Source: Actinomycetospora straminea (GTDB lineage Bacteria; Actinomycetota; Actinomycetes; Mycobacteriales; Pseudonocardiaceae). Taken from it: a stretch of 64,000 bases of DNA. The stretch is from contig NZ_JAQZAN010000004.1 in assembly GCF_028737255.1 (NCBI RefSeq), positions 1 through 64,000 of the forward strand, written 5' to 3'. Of this stretch, positions 44,615 through 51,640 are shown piece after piece (position 1 is the stretch's first letter; each line of letters begins with the position of its first letter). The notes beneath the pieces were generated by a model. That model saw only the letters and a program-made list of their open reading frames with translations. It was not told the origin of the DNA and ran no database searches. The translations under genes and the position numbers were made by a program.

Positions 44615-45076
44615 TCACGCCGGCCCACGCCGTCGTGCTCCCCGCGGGGTGAAGCGCCGGAGGCGCAGGCTGTTGCCGACGACGAAGACGCACGTCGTCA
44701 CCCCGGCCGCGACCTCGAGGTAGATCGTGTCCGGCCCGCCGGCGGCGGCGAGCGAGAGCGGGTGGGTCATGCCCGGCATGCCGGCGCCACCGAAGCCGGG
44801 GTCGGTGTCCCCGGTGTCCGCGTCGGTGTCCTCGGCGGGGGGGGCCGGCGGGGCGGCGCCGTAGCCGAGCTCCTCGACCGTCGCCACGAGGTCGTCGACG
44901 GGCATCGTCGCCGGGTGCTCGACCGTCGCGGTCGCCGTGGCGTAGTTGACGCTCGCCCGGACGCCGTCGAGCCTGGTCAGCCGTCGTTCGATGCGGGCGG
45001 CGCAGGAGGCGCACGTCATACCGCTGATCGCGAGCTCGACGTGCTGCGGCGTCGGCGCGGCGGGCGGTGCACTCAT
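44615..45076 (-). pseudogene. CopA copper-ATPase remnant with a large in-frame internal deletion
   Basis: The 153-aa product starts with a complete heavy-metal-associated domain (residues 11-75, GMTCASC at 19-25) and an acidic linker. It then continues with MPGMTHPLSL and IYLEVAAGVTT (99-128), which is the region before the CopA cation channel, and finally VFVVGNSLRLRRF (130-142), which matches the extreme C-terminus of CopA. Roughly 600 residues of a normal CopA are missing, including the phosphorylation (DKTGT), actuator and ATP-binding domains. The join is in frame. The upstream CsoR-type operator is intact at 45103. It could still make a CopZ-like chaperone, so pseudogene is my best reading and not certain. 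Confidence 0.75.
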
Positions 45077-45102
45077 CGGACTCCCTCCTCTCACGCGACA
45101 GG

Positions 45103-45117
45103 TACCCCTGGGGGGTA
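45103..45117. promoter_or_regulatory. CsoR-type copper operator upstream of the copA remnant
   Basis: TACCCCTGGGGGGTA lies 26 bp before the remnant's ATG and about 75 bp before the divergent serine-hydrolase GTG. It is symmetrical apart from one pair and differs at two positions from the 36040 site. CsoR-family repressors bind such C/G-tract palindromes and leave when Cu(I) is present. csoR is 1.8 kb away at 46923. Confidence 0.72.
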
Positions 45118-45191
45118 TCGGTGTCGAACCGGCGCGGCCGCATCGGGCGGGTGGTCGTCGGTCACGCGGGGCGAGGTGGTGTGATGGTTTC

Positions 45192-46892
45192 GTGACCTCC
45201 CACCGGCCGCCGCCGCGGTCGGGGCCGGACGGACCACCGGGACACCCCCGTCCGCTCGGCTCCGGCGGGCCCGTCGCCGCGCCACCGCGCCACCGCGCCG
45301 CGCCCGCGGAGCCCTGGGCGGACGGGACCGGCACCGGTGTCTCCGTGCTCACACCGCCGCCGCCCGTCCGGCGGCACCCCGTCCCGACGGCCCACGCGAC
45401 GCACGTCGCGCCGCCGCCGCGACGCCGGGCGGGTGCCCCCGACGCGGGGCCCGGCATGCCTCCCGCCGCGCTCCGGTCCGTGCCTCCGTCCGCGGGGCGG
45501 CACGGGGCTCCCGGGCCCGCGGCCGTCGCGGCGGTACCCGCCCCGCCCGCCGGCCCGCGCCACGGCGGACGGCACGCGGGGGGAGGCGCAGGGGGAGGCG
45601 CGGGGGGAGGCGTGGCCCCCGTGGGTGCGCCGCCCGCCGGCGTCGACCCCAGCCCGTCCGGCCGTCACGGGCGCCCCGACGCCGCAGCGCCGGCAGCGCC
45701 GGCCCGGCCCGCGCTGGCCCGGCCCGCACCGGCCCGGACCGCACCTGCAGGCCCGGCCGACCCGGAGCCCCGGGACACCCCGCGACCGCGCGGCGCCACC
45801 GGGACCGCGCCGGGGCTGCCCGTCCCGCTCACGCCGCGCACCACCGGGAAGCGCCGCCGCACGCCCGCCGACGACCGCCCGGTCACCGGCGGTCACCGGG
45901 CGCCGGGCGGCCCGCGCACCGGCACGACCAGGGCGCGCCCCACGGCCGCCGCGACGATCGCACCCGCCCCCCGGCGCCGGGGCCTGACGCGCGGGCTGGG
46001 CGCGGCGGTGGTCGGCGCCCTCGCCGCTGGCACGATGATCACCCTCGACACGGTCTGGACCGGCACCGCCGACCCGCTGGCCTCGGCCGACCGCCTCCTG
46101 CAGGAGCTGCCCGGCGGCGCCGAGCCCACCGAGACCGTCGGCCCCGCCATCGCCCCGGACGCGCCGCGGGTCGACCTCGCCGCCGCCGTCGCGGCGGGCG
46201 AGGAGGCCGGCGCGCAGAACGGGGCCACGGTCGGCGTCGCGGCCATCGACACCGCCACCGGCGAGCTCGCCCCCGGCTCCAGCGGCGACCAGCGCTTCGA
46301 CACCGCCTCGCTCGCCAAGCTCTTCGTTGTCGTCGACATGCTGCAGCGCCAGCGCGACGGCGACATGACCCTCGGGGCGCGCGACCTGCGCCTCGTGCAC
46401 GCCGCGCTGAGCTCCAGCAGCGACCCGGCGATGAACGCGCTGTGGACCCAGTACGACGGACCGGGCGCGATCACCCGCGTCACCGAGGCGATCGGTCTCG
46501 AGGACACGAGCCCCCCGGAGGACACGTCGCAGTGGGGCGAGGTGCAGACCTCGGCGCGCGACATGGCCAAGCTCCTGCGGCACATCCAGGTCGAGCTGCC
46601 GCCGCCCGACCGGGACCTGATGCTGGGCTCGATGGGCCAGGCCGTACGGATCGCGGGCGACGGCTTCGACCAGGCCTTCGGCTTCCTCGACGGCCGCACC
46701 CCGGTCAAGCAGGGCTGGATGTGCTGCATCGCCGGGCGCGCCGAGGTGCACTCGGCGGGCGTCGTGGACGGGCGCTACATGGTCGCCGTGCTCACCAGCC
46801 AGCCGCCGGGCTACGACCAGGCCCGCCAGGTCGTCAACGCCGCCGCGGGCGCCGTGCGCGAGCGGCTCGGACCGGTGCCCGACGCCCGGTAG
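45192..46892 (+). CDS. Serine hydrolase (class A beta-lactamase-like fold) with a disordered N-terminus
   Basis: A 566-aa protein. About 265 residues of Pro/Arg/Ala-rich, disordered, cytoplasmic sequence come first, then one membrane helix (GLGAAVVGALAAGTMI, about 266-285), then an outer domain with the penicillin-binding/beta-lactamase fold: SLAK with Ser373 and Lys376 as the active-site pair, and SSSSDPAMNALW in the position of the SDN motif. The KTG strand is represented by VKQGWM, an atypical variant. It is probably a cell-wall enzyme and not a resistance factor. The GTG at 45192 was chosen because it is the first in-frame start after the operator region. csoR follows 30 bp downstream on the same strand. 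Confidence 0.8.
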   Translation: MTSHRPPPRSGPDGPPGHPRPLGSGGPVAAPPRHRAAPAEPWADGTGTGVSVLTPPPPVRRHPVPTAHATHVAPPPRRRAGAPDAGPGMPPAALRSVPPSAGRHGAPGPAAVAAVPAPPAGPRHGGRHAGGGAGGGAGGGVAPVGAPPAGVDPSPSGRHGRPDAAAPAAPARPALARPAPARTAPAGPADPEPRDTPRPRGATGTAPGLPVPLTPRTTGKRRRTPADDRPVTGGHRAPGGPRTGTTRARPTAAATIAPAPRRRGLTRGLGAAVVGALAAGTMITLDTVWTGTADPLASADRLLQELPGGAEPTETVGPAIAPDAPRVDLAAAVAAGEEAGAQNGATVGVAAIDTATGELAPGSSGDQRFDTASLAKLFVVVDMLQRQRDGDMTLGARDLRLVHAALSSSSDPAMNALWTQYDGPGAITRVTEAIGLEDTSPPEDTSQWGEVQTSARDMAKLLRHIQVELPPPDRDLMLGSMGQAVRIAGDGFDQAFGFLDGRTPVKQGWMCCIAGRAEVHSAGVVDGRYMVAVLTSQPPGYDQARQVVNAAAGAVRERLGPVPDAR

Positions 46893-46922
46893 CCTCGAGC
46901 ACACCCCGGCGCGAGGAGGGTC

Positions 46923-47204
46923 ATGCACGGCTACGCGGACCACAAGGACGACCACCTGCGGCGGCTGCGCCGGATCGAGGGGCAGGTCCGCGGCATCGCC
47001 CGCATGATCGAGGACGACAAGTACTGCATCGACGTCCTCACCCAGGTCTCGGCGGCGACGCGCGCGCTGCAGAACGTGGCGCTCGGGCTGCTCGAGGAGC
47101 ACATGAACGGCTGCGTCGTCGACGCCGCGAAGGCGAGCGACGAGGAGGCGGCCGAGAAGGTCCAGGAGGCCTCCGCGGCGATCGCCCGCCTCGTGCGCTC
47201 CTGA
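46923..47204 (+). CDS. csoR: CsoR-family copper-sensing transcriptional repressor
   Basis: A 93-aa all-helical tetrameric repressor. The Cu(I) ligands of the family are all present and correctly spaced: Cys35, His60 and Cys64 (C-x24-H-x3-C), with Tyr34 beside the first Cys. The core reads LRRLRRIEGQVRGIARMIEDDKYC-like and EEHMNGCV. CsoR represses copper export genes until Cu(I) binds. Two matching operators are in this window (36040, 45103). The ATG follows GAGGAGGG. It is 30 bp after the serine-hydrolase gene and probably co-transcribed from the region containing the 45103 operator, which would make it autoregulated. Its stop directly abuts the convergent stop at 47205. Confidence 0.92.
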   Translation: MHGYADHKDDHLRRLRRIEGQVRGIARMIEDDKYCIDVLTQVSAATRALQNVALGLLEEHMNGCVVDAAKASDEEAAEKVQEASAAIARLVRS

Positions 47205-47591
47205 TCAGGGGCGGGCGGGCGCCGTGCCGACCGTGCCCTCGATGCGGGCCCGGAGCTCGGCGGCGAGGGCCTCGACGCCCCCGAACCGGCGGTCGACGAC
47301 GAGCTGGGTGAGCATCGCCAGGAGCACCGACGGCCACTCGATCAGCCCGACGACCCCGGCGCCGAGGTAGAGCCCGTAGAGCAGCAGGCTCGACGCCTCG
47401 GGCGTGTGGGCCCGGACCCAGAGCTTCACGGCCTCCTCGTCCCCGCGGTCCAGCGCGGCGAGCAGGTCGGGCGCCTCCTCGGGCTCGGGCGCGGTCTCCG
47501 AGGGCAGCGGAGGCGTGCGGGTCGCCGACCCGTCCGGCACGGCCGCGAGGTGGGCGCGGGTGGCGGGCAGCGAGGTGGTGCCGTCGGCCAT
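47205..47591 (-). CDS. Hypothetical protein, 128 aa
   Basis: A protein I do not recognise. Residues 1-50 are polar and probably disordered (Pro/Thr/Glu-rich). Then comes a helix, LLAALDRGDEEAVKLWVRAH, a hydrophobic hairpin (SLLLYGLYLGAGVVGLIEWPSVLLAMLTQLVV) long enough for one or two membrane passes, and a closing amphipathic helix (VEALAAELRARIEGTVG). The ATG at 47591 lies just upstream of polar sequence; the frame upstream has no further conserved content. The stop abuts the csoR stop without a spacer (TGATCA). Confidence 0.65.
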   Translation of the reverse strand: MADGTTSLPATRAHLAAVPDGSATRTPPLPSETAPEPEEAPDLLAALDRGDEEAVKLWVRAHTPEASSLLLYGLYLGAGVVGLIEWPSVLLAMLTQLVVDRRFGGVEALAAELRARIEGTVGTAPARP

Positions 47592-47700
47592 GGGGTGTCC
47601 TCCGGGGGTCGGCGGGGTGAACACGTGCGGTCGGGCAGGCGTGCCCACCCTAGGCGGCCCCACCCCCGGCCACCGAGGCTGCCGGATCTCCGCAGGACGG

Positions 47701-48882
47701 TCAGCCGAGGAACAGCGGGTCGAGCGCCCGGCGGCGCTCGGCGCGGTCGAGGCCGCGCAGGTCCGCGACCCCGTGCTCGGTGACGACGACGTCGACGTCG
47801 TGCGCACCCGTGGTCACCGGACGCGACAGCCGCTGGACGCGGGTGGAGCGCCCGCGGTGGTGCGACGCGAGCGCCACGATCGAGAGCCCGCGGGGCGAGC
47901 GCGCCGCCGCGGCGGCGTAGTCAGGGTGCCCGCCGATGCCCCCGACCAGCGCATTCGCCGTGCCCTCGACGTTGACCTGACCGTCGAGGTCGATCTCCAC
48001 CGCGGTGTTGACGGCCACGAGCGGCGGGTCGGAAGACAGCCGGCTCGGGTCGTGGGTGTGCTCGATGCGGTGCAGCACCGGGCGCCCGGCGCGCCCGCGG
48101 GCGTCGGCCCAGCCGTAGAGCGCGGCGGTGCCGACGAGGTAGGTGGCGACCGGCTCGCCGAGCAGCAGCCCGGCCTCGTCGAGGGCGACGACCCCGTCGC
48201 CGAGCAGGCCCGAGTCGGTCCGCACCCGCACCCCGGCCTCCCGCACCCCGTCGACGACGGCGGCGCCGAGCTGGCCGGGACCCCACTGCAGGCGCACCCC
48301 GTCGGTGAGCAGGCCCGCGACGTGGCGCCCGATCGCCGCGTGCTCGGCGCTGGGCTCGCCGGAGGGGACGACGTGCGGGCCGTCGTCGACCTCGCCGAGT
48401 ACGAAGACCTGGGCGTCGGGCAGGGGCGGCCCGGACGCGGCCCGAGGCAGCCCCCGGTCGAGCACGACGGCGAGCGGGACGCCGAGGTCGATCACCGCGC
48501 GGACCCAGCCCACCTCGGCGCCGAGCACCGGGCCCACCGGGCCGGGGACGGCGGCCACCACGAGGAGGTCGGGGCGCAGCGGGCCCGCGACCAGCGCCGG
48601 CACCGCCGACAGGCGCGCCGGCACCGCCCGCACGTGCCCGGCGTCGACGGCCTTGCGCAGGCCCCAGCCGGGCATGACGGTGCGGGCGTCGGCGAACGCC
48701 TCGAGGTCGAGCCCGTCGGGCGCGCCGGGCAGCCAGCCGGTGACCAGGCGCAGGTCGCCGCGCTCGCGGGCCAGCTCGGAGAGCAGCGGGTACGCGGCGC
48801 GCGGGCTGCCCGTGCCGTCGGCCAGCGCGATGCGCGCACCGGGCCGGACGAGTCCCGCGAGGATGCGGCCGTCGAGCGCCAT
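47701..48882 (-). CDS. Acetyl-CoA hydrolase/transferase family protein
   Basis: A 393-aa CoA-transferase-fold enzyme of the acetyl-CoA hydrolase/4-hydroxybutyrate CoA-transferase family, which moves or removes CoA from short acyl-CoA. Both halves are present: the N-terminal half (GARIALADGTGSPRAAYPLL) and the C-terminal half with the family's SGxGG-like region (NALVGGIGGHPDYAAAAARS, then IVALASHH), the glutamate-bearing segment, and VVTEHGVADLRG at the end. The ATG at 48882 was chosen; an in-frame GTG at 48933 lies inside the palindromic repeat and is unlikely. The acyl-CoA dehydrogenase gene is upstream on the same strand, separated by the repeat pair. Confidence 0.87.
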   Translation of the reverse strand: MALDGRILAGLVRPGARIALADGTGSPRAAYPLLSELARERGDLRLVTGWLPGAPDGLDLEAFADARTVMPGWGLRKAVDAGHVRAVPARLSAVPALVAGPLRPDLLVVAAVPGPVGPVLGAEVGWVRAVIDLGVPLAVVLDRGLPRAASGPPLPDAQVFVLGEVDDGPHVVPSGEPSAEHAAIGRHVAGLLTDGVRLQWGPGQLGAAVVDGVREAGVRVRTDSGLLGDGVVALDEAGLLLGEPVATYLVGTAALYGWADARGRAGRPVLHRIEHTHDPSRLSSDPPLVAVNTAVEIDLDGQVNVEGTANALVGGIGGHPDYAAAAARSPRGLSIVALASHHRGRSTRVQRLSRPVTTGAHDVDVVVTEHGVADLRGLDRAERRRALDPLFLG

Positions 48883-48919
48883 GATCTCCGCATCCTTCCA
48901 GGGGAAGCGGGCGGAAGGG

Positions 48920-48972
48920 GGAGCGAGGGTCACCCTCGCTGCGTGGGAGGCAGCGGGGGTGACCCTCGCTGC
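48920..48972. repeat. Pair of 23-nt palindromes (family B) forming one long inverted repeat
   Basis: Two 10-3-10 palindromes (48920-48942 and 48950-48972) share the right arm CCCTCGCTGC and sit 7 nt apart. Each has one mismatch, and together they also pair as 21-nt arms. They lie between the acyl-CoA dehydrogenase stop (48979) and the CoA-transferase start. The design matches copies at 13786 and 14239. Confidence 0.7.
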
Positions 48973-48978
48973 TCTGGG

Positions 48979-50136
48979 TCAGCCGCGCGCGGCCGGGCCG
49001 AGCAGGCCCCGGGCGATGATCACCTGCTGGATCTGGCTCGTGCCCTCGTAGATCCGGAACAGGCGCGCGTCGCGGTAGAAGCGCTCGACCGGCACCCCGC
49101 GCATGTAGCCCGAGCCGCCGTGGACCTGCACCGCCCGGTCGGCGATCCGCCCGACCGCCTCGGAGCAGAAGTACTTCGCCGTCGACGGGCCCATCGTGGT
49201 GTCCGAGCCGTCGTCGTAGGCCCGCGCGGCCTCGCGGACCAGCGCGCGCCCGGCGTGCCAGTCGGTGACCGAGTCGGCCACGAGCCCCTGCACGAGCTGG
49301 TAGGCCGCGATCTTGTGCCCGCCCTGCTCGCGCTCGGTGGCGAACAGGCGCATCTCCTCGACCAGGCGCGCCGACATCCCCGTGCACAGCGCCGCGATGT
49401 GCAGCCGCCCGTGCGCGAGGCAGCGCATGGCGGTGACGAAGCCGCGGTGCAGGCCCTCCTCGCCGCCGACGAGGTGCGACGCCGGCACCCGCACGTCGTC
49501 GAGGTAGACCTCGCAGGTCCACGACCCGCGCTGGCCCATCTTCGCGTCGTGCTCCGAGAACGAGACCCCGGCCGCCGACGTCGGCACGAGGAACGTCGAG
49601 ATGCCTTTCGCGGGCGGAGCGTCCGGATCGGTGCGCGCGAAGACCATGAGCACGTCGGCGACCGGGGCGTTGGTGATCCAGCGCTTGGCCCCGGTGATGA
49701 CGAACTCGTCGCCGTCGCGCACCGCCTTCGTGGTCAGCGACGACGGGTCGGAGCCGGCGTCGGGCTCGGTGAGCGCGAAGCTCGCGACGACCTCGCCGGT
49801 CGCCAGGCGCGGCAGCCACTCGGTCTTCTGCTCGGCGGTGCCGCCGGTGAGCAGGACCTGGCCCGCGATGCCGTTGTTGGTGCCGAACAGCGAGCGCAGC
49901 GAGGGCGTCGTCCAGCCGAGCTCCATGGCGAGCTCGACCTCCTCGGCCATCGACAGCCCGATGCCCCCGTACTCCTCGGGGATGGCGAAGCCGTAGAGGC
50001 CCATGGCCTTGCACTGCTCGCGCAGCTTCTCCGGGACCTCGTCGGCCGCCTCGATCTCGTCCTCGCGCGGCACCACCTGCTCGCGGACGAACTCGCGGAC
50101 CGAGGTCAGGACGTCGGCGAAGTCGGAGGCCTCCAT
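48979..50136 (-). CDS. Acyl-CoA dehydrogenase
   Basis: A 385-aa flavoenzyme that introduces the alpha,beta double bond in acyl-CoA (fatty acid or branched-chain degradation). The three-domain structure is complete, with FAD-binding SFALTEPDAGSDPSS near 130, AKRWITNAPVADVLMVFART near 165, the middle beta domain, and a C-terminal helical domain with QVHGGSGYMRGVPVERFYRDAR and the catalytic-base region FRIYEGTSQIQQVIIARGLLG. The length is typical. The family often begins LREFVREQVVPRE, as seen here near residue 12. The ATG at 50136 is right at the family N-terminus. The CoA-transferase gene lies downstream past the repeat pair. Confidence 0.94.
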   Translation of the reverse strand: MEASDFADVLTSVREFVREQVVPREDEIEAADEVPEKLREQCKAMGLYGFAIPEEYGGIGLSMAEEVELAMELGWTTPSLRSLFGTNNGIAGQVLLTGGTAEQKTEWLPRLATGEVVASFALTEPDAGSDPSSLTTKAVRDGDEFVITGAKRWITNAPVADVLMVFARTDPDAPPAKGISTFLVPTSAAGVSFSEHDAKMGQRGSWTCEVYLDDVRVPASHLVGGEEGLHRGFVTAMRCLAHGRLHIAALCTGMSARLVEEMRLFATEREQGGHKIAAYQLVQGLVADSVTDWHAGRALVREAARAYDDGSDTTMGPSTAKYFCSEAVGRIADRAVQVHGGSGYMRGVPVERFYRDARLFRIYEGTSQIQQVIIARGLLGPAARG

Positions 50137-50205
50137 GCGCTCACGGTGTCACGTTCCGCGGGGCTGCGCCGTCCTCGGGAGCACCAGCCCACGACAGGAG
50201 TCCCC

Positions 50206-50775
50206 ATGGCCCGCATCCCCCTCGTCGGCCCCCGCGACGCCGGCGTCCTCGGCCGCCTGGCCTACGCGTTCGCGCGCCGCCGCTTCGGCGACGTGCCCGA
50301 GCCCTTCGCCGCGCTGCGTCACCACCCGGGCCTGTTCTGGACGGCGGCGGTCGCCGAGTCGCTCACCGAGAAGGTCGCGACGGTCCTGCCGTCCCGCCTG
50401 CGCGAGCTCGCCGTGTACCGCACCGCGACGCAGGTCGGCTGCGCGTGGTGCGTCGACTTCGGCGAGATGCTCTGGATCCGCGAGGGCCTCGACGCCGACC
50501 ACCTGCGCCGCGCCGCCGCCGACGGCGCCCCCGACGACCCGCGGTTCGACGCCGACGAGCGCGCCGTCCTCGCCTACGCCGACGCGATGACGGCCCAGCC
50601 GCCGCGGGTCACCGACGCCCAGGTCGCCGACCTCGACGCCCGGCTGGGCCACGCGGGCCTCGTCGAGCTGACCCACCTCGTGGCCGTCGAGAACCAGCGC
50701 GCCCGGGAGAACGCCGCCCTCGGCCTGCGCGCGCAGGGGTTCGCCGACTCCTGCGAGGTCCCCGTCAGGCCCTGA
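50206..50775 (+). CDS. Carboxymuconolactone decarboxylase family protein (AhpD-like)
   Basis: A 189-aa all-helical protein of the CMD/AhpD superfamily, whose members are peroxidase partners or decarboxylases. The redox pair is in VGCAWCVDFGEML near residue 81, and the second signature is LVELTHLVAVENQRARENAALG. The ATG at 50206 follows ACAGGAG. The 3' end overlaps the convergent sigma factor gene by 11 bp. ECF41 sigma factors are known to be genomically linked to CMD, oxidoreductase or epimerase (COE) genes that they control, so this is very probably the regulon of the neighbouring SigJ. Confidence 0.92.
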   Translation: MARIPLVGPRDAGVLGRLAYAFARRRFGDVPEPFAALRHHPGLFWTAAVAESLTEKVATVLPSRLRELAVYRTATQVGCAWCVDFGEMLWIREGLDADHLRRAAADGAPDDPRFDADERAVLAYADAMTAQPPRVTDAQVADLDARLGHAGLVELTHLVAVENQRARENAALGLRAQGFADSCEVPVRP

Positions 50776-51631
50776 GCTTCTCGGGGGTCATCACGACGTG
50801 CACCCCGACCGCCCGCCCGTCGGCGACGGTGAGGACCCCGACCATCGGCGGCGAGGCGGGCAGCAGCATCCCGACCTCGCCGTTCACCGTCACCGGGCGG
50901 ACGGCCGCGAGCAGCTCCGGCCCGGTCTCCTCCGCGAGCGCGACGAGCAGCCGCGCGACCCGGTCGGCGCCGCGGACCACCCGGCGGGCGGCCTTGACGA
51001 TCCCGCCGCCGTCGGTGCGCAGCTCGGCGTCCGGGTGCAGCACGGCGACCAGCGCCGGGACGTCGCCCTCGGCCAGGGCCGCGAGGAACGCGTCGAGCAC
51101 CCGGCGCTGCTCGGCGGCGGGGACCGGGTCGGGGAGCGCGCCCGCCGCGGTGGCCGCGGCCACCGCGCGGCGGGCCCGCGAGGCGTGCTGGCGGGCGGTG
51201 GTGGTCGTGCAGCCGAGCACGTCGGCGACGTCGTCGAAGCCCACCCCGGCGCCGTCGTGCAGGACGAACGCCACCCGCTGGTCGGGGGAGAGGTGCTCGA
51301 GCACGAGCAGCGCGGCCATCCGGACGTCCTCGCGGGCGGCGACGGCGTCGAACACGTCGTCCGGGCCCGTCGTCACCAGCGGCTCGGGCAGCCACGGTCC
51401 CACGTAGCGCTCGCGGCGCGCCGGGGCCGAGCGCACCCGGTCGAGGCACAGCCGCGACACCGTCGTCGCGAGCCACGCCCGCACGTCGCGCACGGCGCCC
51501 TGGCCGTCGGCGCCGAGCCGGTCCCAGCGCAGCCACGCGTCCTGCACCGCGTCCTCGGCGTCCGCACGCGAGCCGGTCAGCCGGTAGGCGACGGCGAGCA
51601 GGTGGGGGCGGTGCTCCTCGACGACGTCCAC
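50765..51631 (-). CDS. sigJ: ECF41-family sigma factor with C-terminal SnoaL-like domain
   Basis: A 288-aa sigma-70 factor of the ECF41 group. Sigma region 2 is at residues 5-75 (AYRLTGSRADAEDAVQDAWLRW) and region 4 at about 110-160 (DQRVAFVLHDGAGVGFDDVADVLGC, TTARQHASRARR). The ECF41 hallmarks are present: WLPEP between the two regions (WLPEPLVTTG) and a SnoaL-like extension (about 175-285) with DGGG (TDGGGIVKAARR) and a closing TPEKL. The extension replaces a separate anti-sigma factor. The GTG at 51631 begins homology. It overlaps the CMD-family gene by 11 bp and lies 10 bp after the peptide-transporter stop. Confidence 0.93.
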   Translation of the reverse strand: MDVVEEHRPHLLAVAYRLTGSRADAEDAVQDAWLRWDRLGADGQGAVRDVRAWLATTVSRLCLDRVRSAPARRERYVGPWLPEPLVTTGPDDVFDAVAAREDVRMAALLVLEHLSPDQRVAFVLHDGAGVGFDDVADVLGCTTTTARQHASRARRAVAAATAAGALPDPVPAAEQRRVLDAFLAALAEGDVPALVAVLHPDAELRTDGGGIVKAARRVVRGADRVARLLVALAEETGPELLAAVRPVTVNGEVGMLLPASPPMVGVLTVADGRAVGVHVVMTPEKLRA

Positions 51632-51640
51632 GGCGGGTGA

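Noticed and set aside
48883-48933. Longer start (GTG 48933) for the acetyl-CoA hydrolase family gene
   Set aside because: The GTG lies inside a palindromic repeat; the added 17 residues show no homology and the ATG at 48882 has a GGAG before it.
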